Source: Herbaspirillum sp. Sphag64 (GTDB lineage Bacteria; Pseudomonadota; Gammaproteobacteria; Burkholderiales; Burkholderiaceae_D). From it: a stretch of 64,000 nt of DNA. Below, piece by piece: positions 34,425 to 43,920 of this stretch (positions are counted from its first letter, which is position 1; each line of letters opens with the position of its first letter). Below the pieces are notes generated by a model, which was given only the letters and a program-made list of their open reading frames with translations, was not told where the DNA came from and ran no database searches. Location: NCBI RefSeq assembly GCF_014192645.1, contig NZ_JACHYE010000010.1, positions 62,001 to 126,000 on the forward strand, written 5' to 3'. Position numbers and translations under genes: made by a program.

Positions 34425-35582
34425 ATGCAACTGCAATTACCTCAAGCTTCTGCCGACGCGCTGGACGCGTCCCGTTCCCTGACCCAGCTGATTGCCGAAG
34501 AGATTCGGCAGCAATCAGGCTGGATGTCGTTTGCTCGCTACATGGAACTGGCGTTGTATGCGCCGGGACTAGGCTATTACAGCGGCGGCGCAGCCAAATT
34601 GGGCAAAGACGGAGATTTTACAACCGCGCCGGAAATTTCGCCGCTCTTTGGTGCCACGCTGGGCCGGTTGGCACTGGAATTGTTTCCGCAATGCGACGCT
34701 GCTGTCATGGAGTTTGGTGCCGGAACCGGCAAACTGGCCTTGGATGTGCTCAGCGAATTGCGCGCTGCCGGGCAATTACCGTATGAATATTGCATCGTGG
34801 AAATATCGGCGCAGTTGCGTGCGCGACAACAGGAAACCTTGCGTGACTTTCCGCAGGTACGCTGGCTGGATCAGTTGCCGACGCGTTTCTCCGGCGTGGT
34901 GCTGGGCAACGAGGTACTGGATGCGATGCCGTTGCAGCTGGTGGTGCGTACCCCGGAGAGCTGGGCCGAACGTGGTGTCGGGTTGACGACGGAGGGCAGT
35001 TTTGCGTTTGTTGATCGGGATGCCGATGGAGTCTTGCTGGAACAGATTGCGCAGCAGATTCCTGAGGCAGAGAGTTTGCCGTCCGGGTATCTGACGGAAG
35101 TGCATGCCATTGCTGGCGGCTTCATGCAATCGCTGGCAACCATGTTGAGCACGGGCAAGTCAGCGGCCTTGCTGTTCGATTATGGTTTTCCGGCGCGGGA
35201 ATATTATTTCCCGGGACGTGCACAAGGCACACTGATGTGTCATTACCGACATCATGCGCATGCGGACCCTTTTTATCTGCCGGGTTTGCAGGACATTACT
35301 GCACACGTTGATTTCACCGCCATGGCACAGGCGGCGATTGCCGGTGGACTGGAGGTCTTTGGCTATACCAGTCAGGCGGCCTTTTTGCTCAATGCCGGTA
35401 TCGGTGACGTGCTGTTGCGGACTTCGCCAGAGCAAAGCCGTGCCTATCTGCCACAGGCCAATGCAGTACAAAAACTGATTTCGCCGGCAGAAATGGGCGA
35501 GTTGTTCAAACTGCTGGTGGTGGGCAAAGGCGTTGACTGGCCAGCGCGGCTGTTGGCGCATGATCGCACCCATCGTCTATAA
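34425..35582 (+). CDS. Class I SAM-dependent methyltransferase, NDUFAF7/DUF185 family
   Basis: A 385-residue protein of the COG1565 family, whose mitochondrial member NDUFAF7 methylates an arginine in complex I. It shows family landmarks IRQQSGWMSFARYMELALYAPGLGYYSGG, GDFTTAPEISPLFGATLG, the SAM motif VMEFGAGTGKLALDVL, and GNEVLDAMPLQLV. The bacterial substrate is not known. It is divergent from the SDR-folB unit. Confidence 0.92.
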   Translation: MQLQLPQASADALDASRSLTQLIAEEIRQQSGWMSFARYMELALYAPGLGYYSGGAAKLGKDGDFTTAPEISPLFGATLGRLALELFPQCDAAVMEFGAGTGKLALDVLSELRAAGQLPYEYCIVEISAQLRARQQETLRDFPQVRWLDQLPTRFSGVVLGNEVLDAMPLQLVVRTPESWAERGVGLTTEGSFAFVDRDADGVLLEQIAQQIPEAESLPSGYLTEVHAIAGGFMQSLATMLSTGKSAALLFDYGFPAREYYFPGRAQGTLMCHYRHHAHADPFYLPGLQDITAHVDFTAMAQAAIAGGLEVFGYTSQAAFLLNAGIGDVLLRTSPEQSRAYLPQANAVQKLISPAEMGELFKLLVVGKGVDWPARLLAHDRTHRL

Positions 35583-35636
35583 AATTCGTGGCATTGACAG
35601 CATTAATGAGAGAACAACCATGAGAGAACAAACATC

Positions 35637-35831
35637 ATGATTCGTTGGGTACTGGTTATTTTTCTGGCCGTCATTGTCTTTTCCAGTTTGCTGCCATGGC
35701 TGGAAAAACTGGGTATTGGCCGGTTGCCGGGTGACTTGCGCTTCAAGTTGTTCGGACGTATTTTCTCGTTGCCATTTGCGTCGACTATTCTGATTTCAGT
35801 GGTCATTTTTCTGGTGGCACGCTTCCTGTAG
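35637..35831 (+). CDS. DUF2905 family small membrane protein
   Basis: A 64-residue inner-membrane protein with two transmembrane helices (about residues 3-22 and 44-63) around a conserved loop LEKLGIGRLPGDLRFKLFGRIFSLPFAST, characteristic of DUF2905. The function is unknown. It ends 9 bases before the response-regulator gene, so they are likely co-transcribed. Confidence 0.88.
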   Translation: MIRWVLVIFLAVIVFSSLLPWLEKLGIGRLPGDLRFKLFGRIFSLPFASTILISVVIFLVARFL

Positions 35832-35840
35832 AAGGTCATC

Positions 35841-36497
35841 ATGCGAGTCCTGCTGGTAGAAGACGATGTCATGGTTGGTGAGGCAGTCCGCAAAGGGCTG
35901 CGTCAGGATGGCTTTGCCGTCGACTGGGTGCAGGATGGCAAGGCTGCTGAACTTGCGCTGCAACACGAGACGTATGCCTTGCTGTTGCTGGACCTCGGTC
36001 TGCCGCAAAAAAATGGTCTGGAGGTGCTGCGCAGCTTGCGTCAACGCGGTGACAAGATCCCGGTACTGATCGCGACCGCGCGCGATGCCGTCTCCGATCG
36101 TGTTGCCGGGCTGGATGCCGGCGCTGATGATTATCTGATCAAGCCCTACGATCTGGAAGAGCTTGGTGCGCGCATGCGGGCTTTGCTGCGGCGCCAGTCG
36201 GGGCGTGCCGATAGCGTGATTCAGTTGCGGGATGTTTGCCTCAATCCTGCTACCCACGAAGTAACACTGGCGGGGCAGCCGGTCAACTTGTCGGCACGCG
36301 AATTCACCTTGCTGCATGCGTTTCTGGACCGTCCCGGGGTGGTTCTCTCGCGTGCCCAGCTGGAAGAAAAACTCTACGGCTGGGATGACGGCGTCGAGAG
36401 CAATGCCGTCGAAGTACATATCCATGCTCTGCGCAAAAAGCTGGGCAGTGACTTTATCAAGAACGTACGCGGCATTGGTTATCTGGTCCCCAAATGA
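35841..36497 (+). CDS. OmpR-family response regulator (QseB/PmrA-like)
   Basis: A 218-residue response regulator. The receiver domain has acidic residues in LLVEDD and phospho-acceptor Asp51 in LLLLDLGLPQKNG, with Thr and Lys in IATARDA and YLIKPYD. The C-terminal winged helix (LSAREFTLLHAFLDRPG, HIHALRKKLG..IKNVRGIGYLV) is OmpR-type. The stop overlaps the sensor-kinase start by 4 bases. It resembles QseB/PmrA/TctD. A PmrA-box-like repeat before the nearby protease gene suggests one target. Confidence 0.95.
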   Translation: MRVLLVEDDVMVGEAVRKGLRQDGFAVDWVQDGKAAELALQHETYALLLLDLGLPQKNGLEVLRSLRQRGDKIPVLIATARDAVSDRVAGLDAGADDYLIKPYDLEELGARMRALLRRQSGRADSVIQLRDVCLNPATHEVTLAGQPVNLSAREFTLLHAFLDRPGVVLSRAQLEEKLYGWDDGVESNAVEVHIHALRKKLGSDFIKNVRGIGYLVPK

Positions 36498-37801
36498 ACT
36501 CCATTCGTCGACAATTATTGCTGTGGCTGGCGCTGGGCTTGAGCGCAGGAATTTTTCTGGCGGGTCTGGTGCTGTACTTTCAGGCGCGTGAAGAGGCTAA
36601 CGATATCTTCGACTACCAGATGCGCCAGATTGCGGCTTCGTTGCCGCGTCAGGCATTTGCACCGATTGCGCCGGGCCGTGACCTGCCGGATCTGGACGAC
36701 GAAATCATGATGCAAATCTGGAACAGCAACGGTACCGTGATCTATCACTCGCACTCGACCAGCGTGATGCCACAGCAAGCCGAACTTGGCTTTGTCGATG
36801 TACCGGGACCGGGCGGCATGTGGCGTGTCTATAGCGCGCAGATCGGTAATACCGTAGTGCAGGTGTCGCAGCCACAAAGCGCCCGCAAGCAGGTTGCTGC
36901 GCAGATGGCGATCAAGACGGTGATGCCGCTGCTGCTGTCGTTTCCGTTACTGGGTGCATTGATCTGGATTGCGGTCAGTCGGGGGCTGGCGCCAGTGCAG
37001 CGTGCCGCGGCTGATGTGCAGTCGCGCGACATGCATACCCTGACACCGATTGCGGACCAGCATCTGCCGCAGGAAATTCGGCCACTGACGCATGCCTTCA
37101 ACGATTTACTGACACGACTCCAGCATGCCATGCAGGCGCAACGGGCCTTTGTCGCGGATGCCGCGCATGAGCTACGTACGCCACTGACAGCGTTGCGCTT
37201 GCAGGCACAACTGGCAGAACGGGCGACTGACGAGGCGGAGCGGCGAGGTGCATTTGCTGATCTGAAAAATGGATTGGAGCGCGCGACCCATTTAGTCCAT
37301 CAACTATTGACCTTGGCGCGCCAGGAGCCTGGCGTGCAGGAGCTTGGCCGCATTGCCTTGGCACCATTGTTGCAAAGCGTTCTGGCCGAGTTGGCACCGC
37401 TGGCCGCCGAGCAGGAGATCGATCTCGGCATGAATGCAGGGGATCACCTCACCATGGAGATCCAGGGCAATGCCGACGCCTTGCGTATCCTGTTCAATAA
37501 CCTTTTGTCCAATGCGCTGCATTACACCCCCAAAGGGGGCGTTGTGGATGTTGCCTTGCAGCGCACGGAAGACGGGGTACAGGTAACGATTCAGGACAGT
37601 GGGCCGGGAATTCCCGAGCAGGAGCGCGAACGCGTATTCGACCGCTTTTACCGCGCCACGTCTGCCGCCAGTCAGCCTGCTACCGGAAGCGGTCTGGGCT
37701 TGGCGATTGTGCGTCAGATTGCGAGCCTGCATACGGCGACTGTACATCTCGACAACACCAGTCAGGGTTTGCTGGCAACGGTGACATTTCCTGCTGCCTG
37801 A
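36494..37801 (+). CDS. Sensor histidine kinase (QseC-like)
   Basis: A 435-residue inner-membrane kinase. Transmembrane helices at about residues 8-28 and 143-162 flank a short periplasmic sensor. It then has HAMP-like linker, H-box ADAAHELRTPLTALRLQAQLAER with His225, N-box LFNNLLSNALHYTPKGG, and G-boxes DSGPGIPEQER and GSGLGLAIVRQI. It partners the response regulator it overlaps. The signal is unknown; QseC/PmrB relatives sense metals, antimicrobial peptides or envelope conditions. Confidence 0.95.
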   Translation: MNSIRRQLLLWLALGLSAGIFLAGLVLYFQAREEANDIFDYQMRQIAASLPRQAFAPIAPGRDLPDLDDEIMMQIWNSNGTVIYHSHSTSVMPQQAELGFVDVPGPGGMWRVYSAQIGNTVVQVSQPQSARKQVAAQMAIKTVMPLLLSFPLLGALIWIAVSRGLAPVQRAAADVQSRDMHTLTPIADQHLPQEIRPLTHAFNDLLTRLQHAMQAQRAFVADAAHELRTPLTALRLQAQLAERATDEAERRGAFADLKNGLERATHLVHQLLTLARQEPGVQELGRIALAPLLQSVLAELAPLAAEQEIDLGMNAGDHLTMEIQGNADALRILFNNLLSNALHYTPKGGVVDVALQRTEDGVQVTIQDSGPGIPEQERERVFDRFYRATSAASQPATGSGLGLAIVRQIASLHTATVHLDNTSQGLLATVTFPAA

Positions 37802-37813
37802 CGATTTTTACGG

Positions 37814-37830
37814 CTTAAGTTTGTCTTAAT
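37814..37830 (+). promoter_or_regulatory. PmrA-box-like direct repeat before degP-type gene
   Basis: CTTAAG-TTTGT-CTTAAT matches the pattern CTTAAK-N5-CTTAAK bound by PmrA-type regulators. A TATGAT -10-like hexamer follows at 37841. The adjacent response regulator is the obvious candidate binder. Confidence 0.5.
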
Positions 37831-37937
37831 TTTCGCGCTTTATGATGCACTCCATCGGGTAAAAAAGTACCCGAATGATTGTTTGATTGATTGTCTGAGC
37901 AATCGTCTTTTGATTCATTCATTAATAGGAGTGTTCC

Positions 37938-39443
37938 ATGAATCGCCGCGTTGTCCTTATGCGTAATACCCTTGCGCTGACTCTGGCCGCCGTGCTTGGC
38001 GGTGGTTATGTCTATCTGCATGGTTCGGACTTCACTACTGCCAGTGCCGCACCGTTGCTCTCTGGTGCGCCCGCAGCAGGTGCCGCTGCCGTGTCTCCCA
38101 CCGGGAATGTCGCGCAGATGGCGCCGACGGATTTCTCTGGCATCGTTGAGCGGACCGGTCCAGCCGTGGTCAACATCAGCGTGACTGGCAAGGCAAGCCG
38201 TCGTAGCGATAACGCCGATCAGGCCGAGGAGAATGATTCCAATGATCCTTTCTATGAATTCTTCAAACGCTTTGGTCCGCAATTTGGCCAGCAATTTCAG
38301 CAGCCGCATGGTCCTCAAATCACGCATGGTCTGGGCTCGGGTTTCATCATCAGCGCAGATGGGTTGATCCTGACCAATGCGCACGTGGTTGACGGTGCGC
38401 AGGAAGTGACCGTCAAGCTGACCGACCGCCGTGAATTCAAGGCTAAGGTACTGGGGATCGACAAACAAAGTGATATCGCACTGATCCGTATTCCTGCCAA
38501 GGATTTGCCAACGGTACAGATCGGTAATTCAAGCCTGCTCAAGGTCGGTGAACCAGTGCTGGCGATTGGTTCGCCCTACGGTTTTGACAATACAGCGACT
38601 GCCGGTATCGTCAGTGCCAAGTCACGTAGTCTGCCAGATGATAATTACGTTCCGTTCATTCAGACCGATGTGGCGGTCAATCCCGGAAACTCGGGTGGCC
38701 CTCTGTTTAATCTGAAGGGCCAGGTGGTTGGTATCAATTCGCAGATCTATACACAGACTGGCGGCTATCAGGGCTTATCGTTTGCGATTCCGATTGATGT
38801 AGCGATGAAGGTACAACAGCAGTTGCTGGCCCACGGCAAGGTGACTCGCGGTCGTCTTGGTGTGTCGGTGCAGGAGGTCAATCAGGCCTTGGCGGAATCC
38901 TTTGGTTTGAAGAAGTCGGAAGGCGCCTTGGTGAGTTCGGTGGAAAAGGATAGTCCAGCCGAGAAAGCTGGCGTACAAGCAGGTGACGTGATTTTGGCAT
39001 TCAACGGGCAGCCGATTGATCACTCCGTCGATTTGCCGACCGTCGTGGCGGATGCCGCACCGGGCAGCACGCAAAAGCTGGAGATCATGCGCAATGGCAG
39101 TGCCAAGACGATCAGTGTGGTGATCGGGGAAATGAAGCCGGTCAAGGAAGCTGCCGCCAATGGCAATGCCGAACCGCAGGGACGTCTTGGTCTGGCGGTG
39201 CGTCCTCTGAACAAGGATGAGCAGCAGCAAATCGGTGTGCGTGGCGGCTTGCTGGTACAGGATGTCAGTGGTCCGGCCGCAGTAGCGGGGATCGAGAGTG
39301 GCGATGTGATTCTGTCACTTAACGGTACCGCGGTAACCGGCGTTGAGCAGTTGCGCAATCTGGTCAGCAAGGCGGGCAAGAACGTTGCGCTGCTGGTTGA
39401 ACGTGGCGATGAAAAAATCTTCGTACCCGTTTATCTGGAGTAA
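37938..39443 (+). CDS. Do-family periplasmic serine protease (DegP/MucD-like)
   Basis: A 501-residue HtrA protease/chaperone that degrades or refolds damaged periplasmic proteins. An N-terminal signal/anchor (LALTLAAVLGGGYVYL) leads a trypsin-like domain with His149 (TNAHVV), Asp179 (SDIALI) and Ser252 (GNSGGP), then two PDZ domains (about residues 295-385 and 415-495). AGGAG precedes the ATG. It is a single gene downstream of a two-component system with a PmrA-box-like site, so it may be induced by envelope stress through that system. Confidence 0.95.
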   Translation: MNRRVVLMRNTLALTLAAVLGGGYVYLHGSDFTTASAAPLLSGAPAAGAAAVSPTGNVAQMAPTDFSGIVERTGPAVVNISVTGKASRRSDNADQAEENDSNDPFYEFFKRFGPQFGQQFQQPHGPQITHGLGSGFIISADGLILTNAHVVDGAQEVTVKLTDRREFKAKVLGIDKQSDIALIRIPAKDLPTVQIGNSSLLKVGEPVLAIGSPYGFDNTATAGIVSAKSRSLPDDNYVPFIQTDVAVNPGNSGGPLFNLKGQVVGINSQIYTQTGGYQGLSFAIPIDVAMKVQQQLLAHGKVTRGRLGVSVQEVNQALAESFGLKKSEGALVSSVEKDSPAEKAGVQAGDVILAFNGQPIDHSVDLPTVVADAAPGSTQKLEIMRNGSAKTISVVIGEMKPVKEAAANGNAEPQGRLGLAVRPLNKDEQQQIGVRGGLLVQDVSGPAAVAGIESGDVILSLNGTAVTGVEQLRNLVSKAGKNVALLVERGDEKIFVPVYLE

Positions 39444-39459
39444 GCTGCGCTGAGGAAGA

Positions 39460-39505
39460 CCCGGCAGTACCGCGACTTGACGTCAGGTGCTGCCGGGTTT
39501 TTTTT
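39460..39505 (+). terminator. Terminator after the DegP-type gene
   Basis: CCCGGCAG and CTGCCGGG form a stem around a 22-base loop, followed by eight T. It lies 17 bases after the protease stop codon. Confidence 0.8.
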
Positions 39506-39520
39506 ATCCAAAGGTATTAT

Positions 39521-41320
39521 TCAGTCCCAGTGATGTTTTTCTTCGCGACTGGTGACATCCTGATCGCTGGCAAACATGTCCATCAACTCTTCACGTGCCT
39601 GCACTGCCATCGAAACCAGCGTTTGCTGGTCTTTGTAGTGAGGGTAGAGTTTCTCCAGGGTGGCGATATTGTGGGCGCGGAATTTCATTGCCGCGCGATG
39701 GGCACGATAGGCACCAAAATTCAGTTCACCCAATACCTTCTTGCCCATCTCGAGCGCGCTTTCAAAGGTTTCCCGTTCGAGAATGGTGACACCACGGTCC
39801 ATCAGATCGTAGAGATGGGTGACATTACGTGCACGCGCGGCGATTTTCAGATGTGGAAATGCCCGTTGTACTTCCTCTACCATTTTCAGACTGGTGTCGA
39901 CATCGTCAATCGCAATCACGAGCAATGTCGCTTTCTCAGCACCGGCGGTACGCAGCAGGTCGATCCGGCTGGCGTCGCCATAGAAGACCTTGAGACCAAA
40001 CTTGCGCAGTGTTTCGATTTGATCCGGATCATGATCGAGGACGGTCATGCCAATACCATTGGCATGCAGCAGACGACCGATGATTTGTCCAAAACGTCCA
40101 AAGCCGGCGATGATCACAGGGTTATCATGTGGATCGATATGGTCGGCAGGACGACGCTTGGTATCTTGCAGGCGCGGTAATAAAAAACGATCATGCAAAA
40201 GTAGCAATATGGGTGTGACTACCATCGATAGCGCTACCACCACGACTAGAATGGAGGACACTTCTGGTGTTAGCACCTTTGCAGTTGCCGCTGCGCCAAA
40301 GACCACGAAGGCAAATTCACCACCCTGCGATAGGAGGAAGGCAAAGAACAATTGTTGATCGCGTGGCAGCCGGAAGCAGCGGGCAAGTCCGTACAGCAGT
40401 GCAATCTTGATCGTCAGAAAGCCGAGCACCAGTCCGAGAATGAGCCACGGTTGTTGCATGAAAATACCGAAATCCACCGACATGCCGACGGCGATGAAAA
40501 ACAGTCCGAGCAACAAGCCCTTGAACGGCTCCAGATCGCTTTCCAGTGCATGCCGATATTCGGAATCTGCCAGCATTACACCGGCGAGAAAGGTGCCGAG
40601 TGCCATCGACATTCCTACCGATTGCATCAATAGGCAGGTAGAAATGACCAGCAGCAATGCGAAGGCAGTGAAGATCTCGCGCAGGTCGGTCTTTGCGATG
40701 TAGCGCAGGATGGGGCGAGTCAGATAGCGTCCGCCAAACACCAGTGCCAGGATCACGGCTATGACCTGTACCGTATGTGCCCAGCCATGGCCGTGCCCTT
40801 TTGTCACTGCGACTCCCAGCAGTGGGATTGCTGCCATCATCGGGATCGCAGCAATATCCTGAAATAGCAGTATCGCAAAGCCAGCCGCGCCAGCTGGCGT
40901 GGCATTGAGCTTGCGTTCGCCCAGCGTTGCCAGGGCAATGGCCGTAGAAGATAGTGACATGCCGAGCGCGCCGATGAGTGCGACCCTCCAGTCAATATCG
41001 ACTGCCACCGCAGCGGCACACAGGCCTGCGCTGACCAGCGCTACCTGGGCGCTGCCCCAGCCAAAGATATGGCGACGCAATTGCCAGAGACGTTGTGGTT
41101 CCAGCTCCAGCCCGATCAGAAATAGCAGCAATACGATACCAAATTCCGAAAACTGGAGGATGTCATCGACGTTACTGATCAGGCGTAGTCCCCAGGGACC
41201 GATGGCAATACCGGCCAGCAAATAGCCAAGTACTGCACCGAGCCCGAGTTTCTTGGCAATCGGCACAGCCAGCACGGCAGCCAGCAGATAGATCAAAGGA
41301 TTAAGCAATTGTTGTCCCAT
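39521..41320 (-). CDS. CPA2 monovalent cation:proton antiporter (KefB/KefC-like)
   Basis: A 599-residue inner-membrane protein. Residues 1-390 form a Na+/H+ exchanger fold with about 12 helices (YLLAAVLAVPIAKKLGLGAVLGYLLAGIAIGPW...). The cytoplasmic half is a TrkA-N/RCK domain, VIIAGFGRFGQIIGRLL, binding NAD(H). Kef proteins export K+ in exchange for H+ during electrophile stress, gated by glutathione adducts. It follows a quinone-oxidoreductase-like gene by 6 bases, the normal Kef-ancillary pairing. Confidence 0.93.
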   Translation of the reverse strand: MGQQLLNPLIYLLAAVLAVPIAKKLGLGAVLGYLLAGIAIGPWGLRLISNVDDILQFSEFGIVLLLFLIGLELEPQRLWQLRRHIFGWGSAQVALVSAGLCAAAVAVDIDWRVALIGALGMSLSSTAIALATLGERKLNATPAGAAGFAILLFQDIAAIPMMAAIPLLGVAVTKGHGHGWAHTVQVIAVILALVFGGRYLTRPILRYIAKTDLREIFTAFALLLVISTCLLMQSVGMSMALGTFLAGVMLADSEYRHALESDLEPFKGLLLGLFFIAVGMSVDFGIFMQQPWLILGLVLGFLTIKIALLYGLARCFRLPRDQQLFFAFLLSQGGEFAFVVFGAAATAKVLTPEVSSILVVVVALSMVVTPILLLLHDRFLLPRLQDTKRRPADHIDPHDNPVIIAGFGRFGQIIGRLLHANGIGMTVLDHDPDQIETLRKFGLKVFYGDASRIDLLRTAGAEKATLLVIAIDDVDTSLKMVEEVQRAFPHLKIAARARNVTHLYDLMDRGVTILERETFESALEMGKKVLGELNFGAYRAHRAAMKFRAHNIATLEKLYPHYKDQQTLVSMAVQAREELMDMFASDQDVTSREEKHHWD

Positions 41321-41326
41321 GCGATG

Positions 41327-41887
41327 TCAGTCTGTTGACTGGCGTTGCGGCCAGTGTGGATATTGATCGAGCATTGTTCTGTAATGTGCAGCGTGTTGCG
41401 CCAGTGTCGTCTGACTGACGTCGCTGGCGGCATGTAGCAGAAATGGAGGGTGCCAATGCATGCCGCACAATTGCGCAGTTTGTCGATAAGGCGGCAGAAA
41501 TTCCTCGAAGGGATAACCATGGCGTTCACCCGACTGATACGACGCCGCATCCGCACCGGTGGTGGCGACAAGCAGGAAGTCCTTGCCCTGCAGCGCTGTA
41601 CCTCCTGGTCCGAATGCCCAGCCCCGTTCCAGCACCTGATCCAGCCATTCCTTCTGTAGCGCTGGCATGCTGTACCAATGAATCGGGTGCTGCAGAATGA
41701 TCAGATCGGCTTGCATCAGCAGCGTGCGTTCACGGACGAGGTCGATATGAAAATCAGGATAGTTTTGGTAGAGGTCGTTAATGATCACGCGCGGCGATGA
41801 CTTGACGGCATCCAGCATGGTCCGGTTGGCGCGAGAGATGTCTGCCCCTGGATGGGCATAAAGAATGAGAATGCTTGGAGAGCGCAT
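41327..41887 (-). CDS. KefF/KefG-like NAD(P)H-dependent oxidoreductase
   Basis: A protein of about 186 residues with a flavodoxin-like quinone reductase fold. ILILYAHPGADISRANRTMLDA is the FMN-binding start; LILQHPIHWYSMPALQKEWLDQVLERGWAFGPGG is a KefF/KefG/MdaB hallmark. I chose the ATG at 41887; the open frame continues upstream without similarity. Its stop is 6 bases before the Kef-type antiporter, so it is very likely the ancillary subunit needed for full channel activity. Confidence 0.9.
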   Translation of the reverse strand: MRSPSILILYAHPGADISRANRTMLDAVKSSPRVIINDLYQNYPDFHIDLVRERTLLMQADLIILQHPIHWYSMPALQKEWLDQVLERGWAFGPGGTALQGKDFLLVATTGADAASYQSGERHGYPFEEFLPPYRQTAQLCGMHWHPPFLLHAASDVSQTTLAQHAAHYRTMLDQYPHWPQRQSTD

Positions 41888-42170
41888 GGCAACGGGTAGC
41901 ATTTTGTGCATTGATGACGGAGTGGCTGAAATATATAACGGGAACCTGTGCTTGGGTTTCAATATTGCCCATCTGTTGATATTTGGTCTGCGCATTCGAC
42001 AGCGTATCGGTGTCACTGCCGAAAAAGAGTCTTGCCCACATGTAAAAAAGGAATCAATACGCTTATACTTTCTCTCTATTGTGGGCAGATATCGTGTTGT
42101 TTGAAACATGGAGTTGATCTGTCGACGACGCCGGCGATGGTAACCGGCTCTTATTGCCGTCAGGAGCGAG

Positions 42171-43106
42171 ATGCAAGATTCCGAAGCAAACCAGCCACAA
42201 CCAGCACCGCAGCCAGAAGCTCAGCCAAAGCCGCAGCCGTCAGCAACACTTGACGGACCTTGGTCGCAGGCATGGAGATTTTTTGGTGCCAGATTCAGGG
42301 CAATTTCTGACAAGGCGGGCCGGCGGCTCATGCAGCGCACGCTCAAGATTGGCGTATCTGCGCGTATTTTTCACCCTGAACCGGGTGCCAAGGGCTTGCG
42401 TGGTAAAACGCTACAATATCTGGAAGAGTCAATCGCGCAGTGGGTAATGTCGCGTGATGTACTGGTATTCATGATACCGACTGTCAATACCAATGGTCTG
42501 GTGCATCCCAGCAATATACGTTTGCGCGACTATGCCAAGCATCTGGATGGTCTGGTACTGCAAGGTGGTGCAGATGTTTCTCCACAAAGCTATTCCGAGG
42601 CGGCGACCCGGCCCGAATGGAGCGGCGACCGGGTGCGTGATATGTACGAACTGGAGCTGTTGCACGAATTTATCGAAGCCGGCAAGCCAGTTCTGGGTAT
42701 CTGCCGTGGCTGCCAGTTGATCAATGTGGCTTTCGGTGGCACTCTGTATCAGGATATTGCCAGTGATGTTCCTGCCGCGATTGCGCACGTTAATGACCAG
42801 TACGACGGCAATTATCACGAACTGACGTTCCCGCCCGATTCATCCCTGGCGTCGCTGCTCAATACCCGGCAGGCTACTGTGAATTCGATTCACCATCAGG
42901 CAGTCAGGGAGCTGGGACGTGACCTGTCGATTGAGGCTGTTTCAGGCAAGGACAATATTGTTGAGGCAATTCGTTATCGTAAGGCACCGTTTGTAATGGG
43001 TCTGCAATGGCATCCCGAGTTCCACCGCGCGGCGGGTACCGAGTTGCTTGATTGCATGCCAATCCTGGACAGCTTCCTGCGAACAGCCAGGGAGACAAGG
43101 TTCTGA
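42171..43106 (+). CDS. Gamma-glutamyl-gamma-aminobutyrate hydrolase family protein (PuuD-like)
   Basis: A 311-residue class I glutamine amidotransferase-like hydrolase. After a Gln/Pro-rich head of about 30 residues come VLQGGADVSP, the nucleophile elbow GICRGCQLINVAFGGTLYQD (catalytic first Cys), and VMGLQWHPEFH with His and Glu. PuuD enzymes cleave gamma-glutamyl-GABA in putrescine breakdown. No other puu genes are near, so the substrate may differ. AGGAG lies just before the ATG. Confidence 0.88.
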   Translation: MQDSEANQPQPAPQPEAQPKPQPSATLDGPWSQAWRFFGARFRAISDKAGRRLMQRTLKIGVSARIFHPEPGAKGLRGKTLQYLEESIAQWVMSRDVLVFMIPTVNTNGLVHPSNIRLRDYAKHLDGLVLQGGADVSPQSYSEAATRPEWSGDRVRDMYELELLHEFIEAGKPVLGICRGCQLINVAFGGTLYQDIASDVPAAIAHVNDQYDGNYHELTFPPDSSLASLLNTRQATVNSIHHQAVRELGRDLSIEAVSGKDNIVEAIRYRKAPFVMGLQWHPEFHRAAGTELLDCMPILDSFLRTARETRF

Positions 43107-43146
43107 TCAGGGAACCTTCTGTCGTCTGGAGTAATCGTAATTCGCG

Positions 43147-43193
43147 TGCGTCGCAGGTAGTCGCAATATTGCTGCGACGCATAGAAGTATTTT
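43147..43193 (+). terminator. Hairpin with T-run after the PuuD-like gene
   Basis: TGCGTCGCAG and CTGCGACGCA form a perfect 10-bp stem; a TTTTTT run follows 10 bases later. It is a probable terminator, lying 20 bases before the DUF883 gene start. Confidence 0.55.
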
Positions 43194-43206
43194 TTAAGGA
43201 GTATCC

Positions 43207-43512
43207 ATGACAATGTCTACCTACAAAACAGTGAGAAACGATATGAAAACCCTGGTAAAAGATGCACAAGCGTTGTTCCGCGAGGCTGCAGCAAGTACCG
43301 GTGACAAGGCCGATGAGCTGCGCAGCAAAGGTCTGACTATGCTGGAAGCTGCAGTCGAGGCTGCGCAGAATGCGCAAGCAGTTGCGGTAGAAAAGGGCAA
43401 GGAAGTTGCCAAGCGCACGGATGACTACGTCCATGAAAATCCATGGCGTGCCGTGGCGATTTCTGCCGGTATCGGCCTGCTGGTCGGTCTGGTTATTGGC
43501 CGCAGCAAGTAA
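43207..43512 (+). CDS. ElaB/YqjD/DUF883 family membrane-anchored protein
   Basis: A 101-residue protein with a long amphipathic helical region followed by NPWRAVAISAGIGLLVGLVIGRSK, the family's C-terminal membrane anchor. E. coli YqjD/ElaB relatives bind ribosomes at the membrane in stationary phase. It heads a three-gene unit with a holin-family YqjE-like protein and a YqjK-like protein, as in enterobacteria (yqjDEK). AAGGAG precedes the ATG. Confidence 0.92.
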   Translation: MTMSTYKTVRNDMKTLVKDAQALFREAAASTGDKADELRSKGLTMLEAAVEAAQNAQAVAVEKGKEVAKRTDDYVHENPWRAVAISAGIGLLVGLVIGRSK

Positions 43513-43527
43513 CGCGCAGCGTTGACG

Positions 43528-43920
43528 ATGGAATCTCAACAAACGCAGACAGAGTCAGCTAGTCCCGGTGTTATCACCGGGACGCTGGCCATCGTCAAGA
43601 ATTTACTTGGGCTCATTGCCAACCGGATTGAGCTGGCGTCGCTGGAGCTGTCTGACATTGGCGTTCATCTGATCAAGTTTCTGGTTCTGTTTGGATTGGC
43701 TGCCATTGCGCTATGGTTTGCACTGGCGTTTTGGACGGTGCTGCTGGTTTTCCTGGCCTGGGATGCCTGGGGCTGGAAAATACTGGCGGTGTTAGGCGCC
43801 TTCTTTACCTTGGTGACCGCGATCATTGTGTGGCGTGCCTATGCCCTGCTGCAGCAGGAAAAACTTGGGCTGCCGTTGACCATGGCTGAGTTGCGCAAAG
43901 ACCGTGACGCTTTGTTATGA
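43528..43920 (+). CDS. Phage holin family / YqjE-like membrane protein
   Basis: A 130-residue protein with two transmembrane helices (about residues 48-72 and 78-105) after a helical N-terminus LAIVKNLLGLIANRIELASLELSDIG typical of YqjE. Despite the family name it is a chromosomal membrane protein of unknown role. The ATG at 43528 follows a TTG at 43522 in frame. It overlaps the next gene by 4 bases. Confidence 0.87.
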   Translation: MESQQTQTESASPGVITGTLAIVKNLLGLIANRIELASLELSDIGVHLIKFLVLFGLAAIALWFALAFWTVLLVFLAWDAWGWKILAVLGAFFTLVTAIIVWRAYALLQQEKLGLPLTMAELRKDRDALL

